A DNA stretch of 64,000 nt, taken from contig NZ_ABXA01000049.1 of the NCBI RefSeq assembly GCF_000173355.1, positions 1-64,000 on the forward strand, read 5' to 3'. Position 1 is the first letter of the stretch. Each line of letters starts with the position of its first letter. A program made the translations under genes and the position numbers. This DNA is from Anaerococcus hydrogenalis DSM 7454 (lineage in GTDB: Bacteria > Bacillota > Clostridia > Tissierellales > Peptoniphilaceae). Under the pieces are notes generated by a model, which was given only the letters and a program-made list of their open reading frames with translations, was not told where the DNA came from and ran no database searches. Positions 41,552 to 51,056 of the stretch are shown one piece after another.

Positions 41552-43400
41552 ATTAAATTCATCAAAAAATAATCCAACTTCCCACGGAGGTATAAAAAGA
41601 CTTTTAAAATATTTATTTAATTATAAGTGGCAAATGCGTTTGGTTATAATTTCTGTAATAGTTTCAACTGTATGTCAAATTTTGGGAATGTCACTTTTAC
41701 AGCCAACAATCGACACGGCAATTTTAAAAGCAGATATAAATGGGCTTAGGTTAAATATAATTAAGATGATAATCTTATTTTCTATTTCAGCCCTAACTTC
41801 TGTAATTTTTTCAAGACTTATGGTAAGGGTAAGTGAAAAAAGTATTAGGGATATAAGAAATGAATTATTCGCAAAAATTCAAAGCATGGACATAGGATTT
41901 TTTGATCAAAATACTCACGGAGAAATAATGAGTAGGTTTACAAATGATACTGACATGCTTGGTCAGTCCTTAGCTTCATCAATTCCAAATTTATTACAAT
42001 CTTTCTTACTATTTGTAGGAACATTTGTAATAATGTTTGTAATAAATTTCAAACTTACAATAATAACTATATTAACAATTTTTATAATGCTTGCTATTTT
42101 AAAAAGAATTGTAAAAAAATCAACAAAATTATTTTCAAGAAACCAAGTTGAACTTGGAAAAATGAATGGGTTTATTGAAGAAACTTTATCAGGTCAAAAA
42201 ATAGTAAAAGTCTTTAATTTTGAAGAAAACTCAAAAAATAAATTTAATAAAATGGCCGATACGGTCAGGGAATTAATTTGGCAAGCAAATACTGTAATGG
42301 GAAAAATTATGCCATTTTTGAAAAATGGAATAAATATTTCTTACGCCATAGTTTGTATGGCAGGAGCCTTTCTTACTATTGTTGGGCAAATGACTGTAGG
42401 AACCCTTGCAACATATTTAACCTATGTAAGGCAATTACAAAATCCTATAGCCACAGTTTCTCAACAAGCAAATGTTATGGCCCAAGCTGTTGCCGGAGCA
42501 AATAGAATTTTTGAAATTTTGGATATGGAAGGTGAAAAGGACGATGGATATATTGACCTTGTCCATACAACTATTGATAAAAATGGAAATTTCAAAGAAT
42601 CAGAAAGTCTAACAGGAATTTATGCTTGGAAAAAAGTTGAAAATGGTAAGGCTTTTTATAAGAGGCTTGAAGGAAAAATTGACTTTGAACACGTTAACTT
42701 TTCTTATGATGGAAAAAATCAAATTTTAAAAGATGTAAGTTTTTATGCAAGACCAGGAGAAAAAATTGCCTTTGTAGGATCTACTGGGGCTGGAAAAACT
42801 ACTATTACAAATGTAATTACAAGATTTTATGATATAGATTCAGGATCAATCAAGGTTGATGATATTGATATTAATAAAATTCAAAAACAAGCTTTAAGGA
42901 GGGCCTTTGGAATGGTTTTTCAAGATGTAAGTTTGTTTACAGATTCCATTTATGAAAATATAAGATATGGAAGGCTTGATGCAAATGATGATGAGATAAA
43001 AGCAGCTGCAAGGATGAGCAAGGCTGACTCATTTATTAAAAGACTCCCACACGGATACGATACAAAAATTTATGGAAATGGATCAAGCTTGTCTGATGGA
43101 CAAAATCAATTAGTTTCAATTTCAAGAGCTGCTGTTGATGAACCATCCATGCTAATTTTGGATGAGGCAACAAGTTCAATAGATTCAGCAACAGAGCTTA
43201 CAGTAACAGATGCCATGGACAATCTTATGACAGGATCAACATCAATTGTAATTGCCCATAGATTATCAACAATAAAAAATTCAGACGTAATAATGGTAAT
43301 GGATGATGGAAAAATAATCGAAAGAGGAGATCACCAATCCTTAATGACAAAAAAAGGAACATATTATCAATTATACACAGGAAAATTAGAATTAGATTAA
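41541..43400 (+). CDS. Heterodimeric ABC exporter subunit, catalytic half
   Basis: A 619-residue half-exporter. Walker A is GSTGAGKTTI and Walker B MLILDEATSSID with the catalytic Glu intact. The signature is SLSDGQNQL, deviating from LSGGQ at the second glycine position; this faces the degenerate Walker B of the other subunit, so both changes fall in the same composite ATP site. An insertion of about 45 residues before the ATPase domain (around 335-380) is typical of this subunit type. The transcript ends at the hairpins flanking palindromic element copy 3. Confidence 0.9.
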   Translation: MKNKLNSSKNNPTSHGGIKRLLKYLFNYKWQMRLVIISVIVSTVCQILGMSLLQPTIDTAILKADINGLRLNIIKMIILFSISALTSVIFSRLMVRVSEKSIRDIRNELFAKIQSMDIGFFDQNTHGEIMSRFTNDTDMLGQSLASSIPNLLQSFLLFVGTFVIMFVINFKLTIITILTIFIMLAILKRIVKKSTKLFSRNQVELGKMNGFIEETLSGQKIVKVFNFEENSKNKFNKMADTVRELIWQANTVMGKIMPFLKNGINISYAIVCMAGAFLTIVGQMTVGTLATYLTYVRQLQNPIATVSQQANVMAQAVAGANRIFEILDMEGEKDDGYIDLVHTTIDKNGNFKESESLTGIYAWKKVENGKAFYKRLEGKIDFEHVNFSYDGKNQILKDVSFYARPGEKIAFVGSTGAGKTTITNVITRFYDIDSGSIKVDDIDINKIQKQALRRAFGMVFQDVSLFTDSIYENIRYGRLDANDDEIKAAARMSKADSFIKRLPHGYDTKIYGNGSSLSDGQNQLVSISRAAVDEPSMLILDEATSSIDSATELTVTDAMDNLMTGSTSIVIAHRLSTIKNSDVIMVMDDGKIIERGDHQSLMTKKGTYYQLYTGKLELD

Positions 43401-43407
43401 ATAAAAA

Positions 43408-43434
43408 AGGTAGAAAGCTTACAACTTTCTACCT
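43408..43434 (+). terminator. Left hairpin copy after the ABC exporter, lacking a T-run
   Basis: A 27-base hairpin with stem AGGTAGAAAG / CTTTCTACCT, followed directly by the element end CAGAGTATAGACA rather than T. Its right-hand counterpart differs at one loop base. Confidence 0.6.
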
Positions 43435-43605
43435 CAGAGTATAGACATAGTACGAATGTAGATAATATTTTATTTTAAAATAAAAATCAAGCTACGTACC
43501 ATCTCGACTAAGTGAGTGAAACGAACGCACGGAGAAATCTCATGAGATTTCTCCGCTCGTTGCACTCGGTCGAAATGTTTAAATTTTTAGCTTGTCAACA
43601 GTCTG
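43435..43605. repeat. Terminator-embedded palindromic element, copy 3 (171 bp, divergent interior)
   Basis: It starts CAGAGTATAGACA and ends TTGTCAACAGTCTG like copies 1 and 2, but the interior differs. It contains TTTTATTTTAAAATAAAA and a long hairpin built around GGAGAAATCTCATGAGATTT, extended by paired GTGAGTG..ACGAACG and CGTTGCACTC arms. It has no coding capacity. Confidence 0.75.
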
Positions 43606-43640
43606 AGGTAGAAAGCTTATAACTTTCTACCTTTTTTTAT
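43606..43640. terminator. Right hairpin copy with T-run
   Basis: Stem AGGTAGAAAG / CTTTCTACCT followed by TTTTTTTATTT. It duplicates 26 of 27 bases of the left hairpin, and also serves the convergent acyltransferase gene. Confidence 0.75.
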
Positions 43641-45455
43641 TTAGTATATGAATTTAAAATCGCTCTTTCAATTAAGTTTCTATAAATTTTTGAGCCTTCA
43701 ATTTCTGGATGAACCATATCTTTTGCGAATAAATTAGTTTTTCCTTTTGCAAATTTATACCAATCAACCATATAAGCATTTTTATTTTGATCACAGAACT
43801 TTTTGATTCTTCCATTAATACTTTCTTCCCAAGATTGGCTATTTACAGTATTTACAAAAAATACCTTTCTTCCATCTGCTATATTTAAAATATCTATCAT
43901 ATTTTGATCGGTCAAAGATCCATTTGAACCCAATGAAATTAAAATAACATCACCAAGTCCTTTGCTATTTTTTATAGCCTGTAAGACGCCGGGTCCATCT
44001 GTCATTTGCCTACCAACTTCTCCATCAAGATATAAGTTTGGAGAAAATTCTCTCAAAAATGGGTCTATATTAATTAAAACAGAATCCCCAACAGCAGTTA
44101 TTGAAATATTTTTTAAAAATTCTTTTTCTTCATTTGTAAAATCAAAATCATCATAGGCTTTTTTCTTTGAAATTTTCTTATTTGGTAATTTCTCTTTTGT
44201 CTTTTCTGTATTTTTATCTTTATTAATATATTTTTTATTATTTTTTTCAATATTTTCTTTATTTTCACTAATCCTTTTTTCAAGATTTTTCATATCTTTT
44301 TCCTTTGGATTTGGCAAAAATATCGAAGCTACATTTAATAGTATAAGTAAAATTATAGTCGCTAAGAAATATTTTTTTAAATCAAACTTTCTATTAAAAA
44401 TAATGAAAGTTATTTCTGATAAGATTATAACTAAGACTATTTCCAACAGATATGCATAAAGTCTTGGCAAAGTAGTTGATGCAAAAAAATAAGAAATAAA
44501 GGTATTAACCACATATTGCCACATATAAATGTAATATGACCTAAGTCCTATATAATATATGAAGGTTTTAAAAATTCCCATTTCTTTTTTATTAATATGG
44601 ATAATATTATTTTTTTCATACAAAAATAAAAGACCAATTAGTAAGGCTTGAACAAGGGTATAAATTGGCATTATTATCCTATAAGTATATAAACTTTCAC
44701 CTTGAACAAAAAAGTAGACAATAATAGTCAAAAATCCCAATCCATATAAAACATACTTTTCTTTAATATTTTTTTCCTTGATAAAAGAAATAATCTTATA
44801 AATATTATCTACCAATAAATAGGCTAGGGCTCCTATAAAAAGAGCATTAATTCTTGTATCAACTCCATAATAAATCCTTGAAATATTATTCTCATCAAAT
44901 GATAAACTTATCATTAAAATTAAACTTAAAGTTGAAAACAAGGTAAAAATAAAAATTCTTACATTCTTGTTATTGATCTTATTAATAAGGTAGTTTATCA
45001 AATAAAAAATAATGATAAATTGCACTTGCATAGAAATATACCAAAAATGAGTAAAGAGTGAAAAATATCCATTTTTAGTAAAATAAGATCCACCTTTTAT
45101 AATTTGGTAAATATTTTGATATGACAAGGCAACAGGAATTGACGATTTTATAGAATCGTGAAATACAACCTTTGATAAAAAAAGACTAGCTAGTAAAGAT
45201 ATAACAAGCACAAAATACAGGCTTGGTAAAAGTTTTATAAGTCTTTTTTTTAATAAGTTCAATAAAAACTTCTAAGTCAAAATTTTCAATATTATCTAAT
45301 TTTTTCATCATTAAAAATCCACTTAAAACAAAAAAGCTGATAACTGCCATAAATCCACCTGGTAAAGTCCTGACAGATGAGTGGAATATACAAATAGCAA
45401 TAATAAAAACAGCTCTTAGAAAAGTGAATGAATCTATTTGTTTGTTTTTTCTCAT
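43637..45455 (-). pseudogene. OafA/YrhL-like acyltransferase with SGNH domain, frameshifted
   Basis: Joined, a 605-residue O-acetyltransferase of the acyltransferase-3 family: about ten helices (residues 1-340) with the N-terminal SFTFLRAVFIIAICIFHSS (catalytic His), a lysine-rich linker, and an extracytoplasmic SGNH hydrolase-like domain with TAVGDSVLI (Ser) and DMVHPEIEGSKI (Asp/His). Such proteins acetylate peptidoglycan or surface glycans. The break is near 45247: eight A on the coding strand, where seven would continue ELIKKRLIKLLPSL. A homopolymer error is likely. The 359-bp gap upstream (45456-45814) is AT-rich and holds only the liv promoter. Confidence 0.78.
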
Positions 45456-45722
45456 AAATCCCCCAACAAAGTAATTATAGATTAGTGAGATAAAAATATC
45501 AATATTTGAGAAAAATTGTAACCTTTGTTAACTAATAATAATTAAGGAAAAAAATTAAGAATAAAAGAATAAAAAAACAAAATAAATTTTCTATATTCAA
45601 AATAAAATAATAAATATCCACAACCTATTTAACTTTAATTATAAATATATTTTAAAATTAAGAAAAAAATATATCAATATTCTTGTAAAAATAAATGAAA
45701 TAAGGAATTAAAGCAAAAAGAT

Positions 45723-45751
45723 TTGACAAGAAATTAAAAAGGCGACATAAT
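45723..45751 (+). promoter_or_regulatory. Promoter of the liv operon
   Basis: TTGACA (45723-45728), 17-bp spacer, CATAAT (45746-45751), 64 bp before the livK start. The leader contains a small inverted repeat TATTTATT / AAATAAATA just before the ribosome site. Confidence 0.75.
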
Positions 45752-45814
45752 CATTATTATAAATTTTAATTTGTATTTATTCTTTTAAAAGAAATAAATA
45801 TTTAAGGAGGAAAA

Positions 45815-46975
45815 ATGAAAAAATCAAAAAAATTAATGGCCTTGGCATTTGCATCGATATTTGCCTTTGCAGGATGTCAAGCAAAAGATGGAGAAAGTAA
45901 AAGCACAGAAAATTCTGATACGGTAAAAATAGGAGCTATTATTCCATAAACTGGACCAGTTTCAAATTATGGAAATTCTTCTGAAAAAGGAGCCCTACTT
46001 GCTGTAGAAGAAATTAATAAAAACGGTGGCATAAACGGCAAAAAAATCGAATGGGTTTCATACGATGATAAGGGAGAAATAACCGACTCAACAACAGCTT
46101 ACAATAAATTAAAGGGTGAAAATGTAGCGGTTATTGTAGGACCAATAACTTCAAAACCAGCCCTTGCTGTTTCTGAAATTGCAAAAAAAGATAAGATACC
46201 AATGATTACTCCTACAGGAACCCAAGTTAATATAACTGAGGGCAAAGATAATATTTTTAGGACATGCTTTACAGACCCTTACCAAGGAAAGTTATTGGCA
46301 AAATTTGCATCTGAAAATCAAAAGGCAAAAAAAGTTGCAATCCTTAGAAATACTTCATCAGATTATTCTAATGGAATAGCAGATGAATTTAAAAAAGAGG
46401 CAGAAAAATTAAAACTTGATCTTGTTGCTGATGAATCCTATGGAGATAATGACAATGACTTTAAGGCGCAACTTACAAAAATAGCAAAAGCAAATCCGGA
46501 TGTATTATTAATTCCTGATTATTATGAAAAAATTGCCCTTATAGTTCCTCAAGCAAGGGACGCCGGAATAAAAGCGAAATTTATAGGATCTGATGGATGG
46601 GACGGAGTTATTAATGTAATGGATAAATCCCAATTAAATTTAGTAGACGGATCATGTTTTTCAAATCACTTTGCCCTAGATAGCGATGATCAAAGAGTAA
46701 AAGATTTTGTAAAGAAATTTAAGGATAAAAACAAAGAAGACCCATCAGCATTTTCAGCACTTTCATATGACACAGTATATTTATTAAAACAAGCTATGGA
46801 AGAGGCTAAGAGTGAAGATAAGGATAAGGTTGTTGAAAAAATTAAAAATATAGAATTTGATGGAATAACAGGAAAATTTAAATTTAATGAAGACAATAAC
46901 CCAATCAAATCTGCATCTATGATGGAAATAAAAGATGGGGCTTATAAATTTAATTCAACAGTGAAAGCTGATTAA
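45815..46975 (+). pseudogene. livK: Branched-chain amino acid ABC transporter substrate-binding lipoprotein, internal stop
   Basis: A lipoprotein signal (MKKSKKLMALAFASIFAFAGC, lipobox ending at Cys21) is followed by a periplasmic-binding-type Leu/Ile/Val receptor domain (VKIGAIIP, GALLAVEEINKNGGINGKKI, VAVIVGPITSKPAL). The frame is open from 45815 to 46975 except for a TAA at 45947-45949, where the family has Leu in the sequence PLTGP; a single base change from TTA explains it. The remaining 386-codon frame is otherwise intact. Either sequencing error or a recent nonsense mutation is possible. AAGGAGGAAAA precedes the ATG. Confidence 0.85.
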
Positions 46976-46980
46976 TCAAA

Positions 46981-47009
46981 AAGGGGATTGCAACTATGCA
47001 AGGCCCCTT
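46981..47009 (+). other. Intercistronic hairpin between livK and livH
   Basis: Stem AAGGGG.TTGCA / TGCAA.CCCCTT with loop ACTA and no T-run. Such hairpins often stabilise the upstream part of an operon transcript, here the highly needed binding protein. Confidence 0.55.
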
Positions 47010-47027
47010 AAATTTTAAGGAGAAGTT

Positions 47028-47915
47028 ATGAATTTTTTGATTCAATTTTTTAATGGCCTACAATTAGGATCTATATATGCCTTGATAGCCTTGGGCTATA
47101 CCATGGTTTACGGGGTAGCAAAATTAATAAATTTTGCCCACGGAGATATAATAATGGTTGGAGCCTATACAATATTTTTTGTAGTACAAACAAGTCTTTT
47201 CAAAAGTGGACTTCCTTTATATTTGTCAATTATTCCAGCAATTATTGCTTGTACACTTTTGGGAGTTGTCATAGAAAGGGTAGCCTATAAACCACTTAGA
47301 AATTCTTCATCAATTTCTATCCTTATAACTGCAATAGGAGTTTCCTTGTTTTTGGAAAATTTATTTGTAAAATTTTTTACAGCTAATGCAAAACCTGTAC
47401 CAAGTATATTTAAACAAGCTAGCTTAAATATTTTTGGAATAAGATTATCTTTTCAAACAATTTTTACCATAGTTTTGACAATTATTCTTACAATAATTTT
47501 GCAAATTTTTATTTCAAAAACAAAATACGGAAAAATGATGCTGGCAGTAAGCGAAGATTATAAGGCATCAAGCCTTGTTGGAATTAATGTAGATAATACT
47601 ATGACAATGACTTTTGCTATAGGATCTGCCCTTGCTGGAGTAGCATCCTTATTATATGTATCATCATATCCTCAAATAACTCCTTTTATGGGATCTATGC
47701 TCGGCATAAAAGCTTTTACAGCAGCTGTTGTTGGAGGGATTGGATCAATTCCAGGAGCTGTAATCGGTGGATTTATTTTGGGAATGATAGAAGTTATGAC
47801 AAGGGCATATCTTTCAAGCTCTTATGCAGATGCTATTGTATTTATGGTTTTAATTGTAGTTTTAATAGTTAAGCCAACAGGAATTTTTGGAAGTTTGGAA
47901 AAGGAGAAAGTTTAA
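47028..47915 (+). CDS. livH: Branched-chain amino acid ABC transporter permease LivH
   Basis: A 295-residue inner-membrane permease with about eight helices. It begins FFNGLQLGSIYALIALGYTMVYGVAKLINFAHGDIIMVGAY, the classical LivH opening, and later has AFTAAVVGGIGSIPGAVIGGFILG near residue 225, the ATPase-contacting region. It follows livK and precedes livM by 1 bp in the uptake operon for leucine, isoleucine and valine. TTAAGGAGAAGTT precedes the ATG. Confidence 0.95.
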   Translation: MNFLIQFFNGLQLGSIYALIALGYTMVYGVAKLINFAHGDIIMVGAYTIFFVVQTSLFKSGLPLYLSIIPAIIACTLLGVVIERVAYKPLRNSSSISILITAIGVSLFLENLFVKFFTANAKPVPSIFKQASLNIFGIRLSFQTIFTIVLTIILTIILQIFISKTKYGKMMLAVSEDYKASSLVGINVDNTMTMTFAIGSALAGVASLLYVSSYPQITPFMGSMLGIKAFTAAVVGGIGSIPGAVIGGFILGMIEVMTRAYLSSSYADAIVFMVLIVVLIVKPTGIFGSLEKEKV

Positions 47916-47916
47916 A

Positions 47917-48879
47917 ATGGATAAGAATAAAAAAACATCATATATAGCAAGTTTTGGACTTGTTTTAATTTCCTTTGCCATTATTCAAATTTTAATTTCT
48001 GTGGGAATAATTGATTCTTATTGGCAATCTATTATATTTTTATTATGTATCAATATAATTCTTTCCGTTTCATTAAATATTACTGTAGGAAATTTGGGAC
48101 AAATTACCTTGGGTCATGCGGGCTTTATGTCCATTGGGGCCTATAGTGCGGCAATATTTTTAAAAACAGGACTTGTTCAAGGGATATTAGGATTTTTTAT
48201 AGCTTTAATAATTGGTGGTTTATTTGCATTTTTATTTTCACTTGCAATAGGAGTTCCAGTTTTAAGATTAAATGGAGATTATTTAGCAATTGTTACACTT
48301 GCCTTTGGAGAAATTATTAGAGTTGTTGTTGAAAATCTATCTATAACTGGTGGAGCTCAAGGTATGTCAGGAATTCCAACAATTGATTCTTTTGGATTAA
48401 TATTTTTTGTTACAGTTTTATCTGTTGTATTTATGTATTCAATTATGACATCAAGATTTGGAAGGGCAGTTCTTGCTATAAAAGATAACGAACTAGCAGC
48501 TGAGTCTTGTGGAATTAATACAACTAAATCAAAAATATTTGCCTTTACCTTGTCAGCACTTTTTGCGGGCGTTGCTGGTGCAATTTATGCCCAAACAACA
48601 GGAGTAATAGCAGCCAATGTATTTAATTATAATAAAAGTTTTGATATTTTGGTAATGGTTGTTTTAGGAGGAATGGGATTTTTTACAGGATCGATAATTT
48701 CAACTATAGTCTTGACAGTAGTACCAGAAATTTTAAGGGCTTTTGCAGAATACAGGATGATAATTTATTCTGTAATTTTAGTAATAGTCATGATATTTAG
48801 ACCGCAAGGACTAATGGGACGAGAAGAATTTTCAATTTCTAGGCAAATTGCTAGATTTAAAAGAAAATTAAAAAGATAA
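47917..48879 (+). CDS. livM: Branched-chain amino acid ABC transporter permease LivM
   Basis: A 320-residue permease, partner of LivH. The helical core includes LNITVGNLGQITLGHAGFMSIGAYSAA (near residue 55) and VMVVLGGMGFFTGSIISTIVLT near residue 248. The ATG at 47917 is one base after the livH stop and follows AAAGGAGAAAG. A longer frame beginning inside livH is not supported. A basic tail ends the protein. Confidence 0.95.
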   Translation: MDKNKKTSYIASFGLVLISFAIIQILISVGIIDSYWQSIIFLLCINIILSVSLNITVGNLGQITLGHAGFMSIGAYSAAIFLKTGLVQGILGFFIALIIGGLFAFLFSLAIGVPVLRLNGDYLAIVTLAFGEIIRVVVENLSITGGAQGMSGIPTIDSFGLIFFVTVLSVVFMYSIMTSRFGRAVLAIKDNELAAESCGINTTKSKIFAFTLSALFAGVAGAIYAQTTGVIAANVFNYNKSFDILVMVVLGGMGFFTGSIISTIVLTVVPEILRAFAEYRMIIYSVILVIVMIFRPQGLMGREEFSISRQIARFKRKLKR

Positions 48880-48889
48880 GGAGCAATAA

Positions 48890-49681
48890 ATGGATAAAAG
48901 TAGGTCAATTCTAAAATGTGATAATATTTCCATCTACTTTGGAGGATTAAAGGCGGTTAATGGATTTAATCTTGATGTAAAAGAAAAAGATTTGATAGGT
49001 CTAATTGGTCCAAATGGTGCTGGGAAAACTACTGTTTTTAATATGTTAAGTGGGGTTTATCAGCCAAGCCAAGGGTCAATTTATTTAGATGGAGAAAATA
49101 TAACTGGTCTTCCAGTCCATAAATTAAGCCAAAAGGGAATTGCTAGAACTTTTCAAAATATAAGACTTTTTGATTATCTATCAGTTGTTGATAATGTAAA
49201 ACTTGTTATGAACAAGGATATGAGATATAAAATCTTTGATGGCATGCTTAGGCTTAAAAATTATTGGAAGGAAGAAAGAGAGGCTACAAAAAAAGCCTTA
49301 GAAATTTTAAATATTTTAGGACTTGCAGCATATGCAAATGATAGTGCTGGAAATTTATCTTATGGGGCCCAAAGAAAACTAGAAATAGCTAGGGCTCTTG
49401 CAACAAATCCCAAATTGTTATTATTAGATGAGCCAGCAGCTGGAATGAATGCAATAGAAACAGAATCATTAATGGATACAATTAGGCTGATTAGAGATGA
49501 ATTTGATATTTCTATAGTTCTTATCGAGCATGATATGAAATTAGTTTTGGGAATTTGCGAAAAACTTTATGTATTAAATCACGGCATAGTAATAGCAAAA
49601 GGAGATCCAAAAGAAGTTGTTAAAAAAGATGATGTAGTTAGTGCTTATCTTGGAAGTGGATATGGAGAAGAAGATGCTTAA
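48890..49681 (+). CDS. livG: Branched-chain amino acid ABC transporter ATPase LivG
   Basis: A 263-residue ATPase. Walker A is GPNGAGKTT near residue 42, followed by GIARTFQNIRLF (Q-loop), the signature NLSYGAQRKLEIARAL, Walker B LLLLDEPAAGMN and the switch His in VLIEHDMKLV. The family-specific DEPAAGMN tail of Walker B identifies LivG. It overlaps livF by 8 bp. Confidence 0.95.
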   Translation: MDKSRSILKCDNISIYFGGLKAVNGFNLDVKEKDLIGLIGPNGAGKTTVFNMLSGVYQPSQGSIYLDGENITGLPVHKLSQKGIARTFQNIRLFDYLSVVDNVKLVMNKDMRYKIFDGMLRLKNYWKEEREATKKALEILNILGLAAYANDSAGNLSYGAQRKLEIARALATNPKLLLLDEPAAGMNAIETESLMDTIRLIRDEFDISIVLIEHDMKLVLGICEKLYVLNHGIVIAKGDPKEVVKKDDVVSAYLGSGYGEEDA

Positions 49682-50381
49682 TGTAGAAAATTTAAATGTT
49701 TATTATGGAAATATCCACGCAATAAAGGATGTTTCCTTAAAGGTAAATAAGGGAGAAGTAGTTTCTTTAATAGGGGCAAATGGAGCAGGAAAAACAACCA
49801 CCCTCCAAGCAATATCTTCCTTATTAGAAAAAAGAAGTGGAAAAGTTAGTTTTGAAAATGAAGATATAACAAATAAAAAAGCCTTCAAAGTTACAAGGCT
49901 TGGCATTGCCCAAGTTCCTGAAGGAAGAAGAGTTTTCTCAAACCTATCAGTTTTGGATAATATAAACTTAGGATCAGTAGCCACAAATTTAAAGGAAAAA
50001 GAAAAAGAAGAAAAAATAAAAAGAATCTATAAATTATTTCCTGTTTTAAAAGATAGAAAAGATCAAAAAGCAGGAACCCTTTCTGGTGGAGAGCAACAAA
50101 TGCTTGCCATGGCAAGGGCAATAATGACAAATCCCAAATTATTATTATTAGATGAACCATCAATGGGACTTTCTCCCTTGTATGTTGAAAAAATATTTGA
50201 AACTATAAAAATATTAAAAGAAGAAGGGTCAACAATTTTGCTTGTAGAACAAAATGCAAATCTTGCCCTAGATATATCAGATAGGGCTTACGTTTTAGAA
50301 ACAGGAAAAATTGTAAAAGAAGATAGGGCAGAAAATCTTAAAAATGATCCTGTAGTAAAAAGTGCATATTTGGGAATTTAA
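49674..50381 (+). CDS. livF: Branched-chain amino acid ABC transporter ATPase LivF
   Basis: A 235-residue ATPase. Walker A is GANGAGKTTTLQAIS, then RLGIAQVPEGRRVFSNLSV, the signature LSGGEQQMLAMARA, Walker B LLLLDEPSMGLSP and LLVEQNANLAL. The ATG at 49674 lies six bases after GGAG and inside the livG stop region; earlier in-frame ATGs at 49641 and 49662 lack a site. It completes the LivKHMGF importer. Confidence 0.95.
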   Translation: MLNVENLNVYYGNIHAIKDVSLKVNKGEVVSLIGANGAGKTTTLQAISSLLEKRSGKVSFENEDITNKKAFKVTRLGIAQVPEGRRVFSNLSVLDNINLGSVATNLKEKEKEEKIKRIYKLFPVLKDRKDQKAGTLSGGEQQMLAMARAIMTNPKLLLLDEPSMGLSPLYVEKIFETIKILKEEGSTILLVEQNANLALDISDRAYVLETGKIVKEDRAENLKNDPVVKSAYLGI

Positions 50382-50425
50382 AAATACTAGAAATTAGTTT
50401 TAAGCTAATTTCTAGTATTTTTTTT
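50381..50425. terminator. Bidirectional terminator between livF and the hydrolase gene
   Basis: A long perfect stem AAATACTAGAAATTAG / CTAATTTCTAGTATTT with a T-run on one side and an A-run on the other. It serves livF on the plus strand and the converging gene, whose stop codon falls within it. Confidence 0.8.
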
Positions 50426-51056
50426 GAAAATTTACATAAGATAAATTTATTATATAAGAAAGCTCTTTTGGTGCATCAATATTAACTTCATGGCGAGAAT
50501 TTGGAATTAAGAATAAATTTGAATTTGGAATTAACTTATTTAATGATTTTGATGCTTTTAAATTTGCCCTATCTTTTTTTCCACAAATTATAAAAACATC
50601 TGTAGAAATTTTCTTTATTTTCTTTCTATAATCCAGGTTTTTAATTGATGAGGCTATAGAAATCATATTATTTTTTGATATTTTTGTTTTTTTGAAAAAT
50701 TTTTCTGGCATAATTTTAAAAATAAAATTTTGGAAATTTATAATTATTTTTGGCATCTTATATTGAGGGGCAATTAGAATTAAGCCAGCTATTTTTTCTG
50801 GATTTCTAAAATATAATTCCATAGCTAAAATAGCACCAAGGCTTATACCACAAATAATTACTGTTTTTTTTATATCTTTAATTTTATTTTCTAACATATC
50901 TGCTATGTCAAAAAAAGTTAAATCTTTACTATAATTTGGAATTAAATCAATATTTTCAATATCTTTAAAATTAATATTTTCTATAGTCTTATCAAAAGAT
51001 TCTTTATTTTGTCCAAGTCCATGCAAAAATAATATTTTCACCTTGTCATTTTGCAT
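50412..51056 (-). CDS. Alpha/beta-fold hydrolase
   Basis: A 214-residue serine hydrolase of the small alpha/beta family. The strand KILFLHGLGQNKESF opens it. The nucleophile elbow is ICGISLGAILAMEL (GxSxG, near residue 73), the acid is probably Asp in FIICGKKDRANL, and the His is in NSRHEVNIDAP near residue 195. The substrate is unknown. Its start overlaps the DUF1700 gene by 11 bp, so it forms the last gene of a PadR-DUF1700-hydrolase operon. Confidence 0.82.
   Translation of the reverse strand: MQNDKVKILFLHGLGQNKESFDKTIENINFKDIENIDLIPNYSKDLTFFDIADMLENKIKDIKKTVIICGISLGAILAMELYFRNPEKIAGLILIAPQYKMPKIIINFQNFIFKIMPEKFFKKTKISKNNMISIASSIKNLDYRKKIKKISTDVFIICGKKDRANLKASKSLNKLIPNSNLFLIPNSRHEVNIDAPKELSYIINLSYVNFQKKY

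Noticed and set aside
45500-45525. CodY-like box before the liv operon
   Set aside because: The stretch AATATTTGAGAAAAATT matches the AATTTTCWGAAAATT consensus too poorly, and in such AT-rich DNA this is expected by chance.
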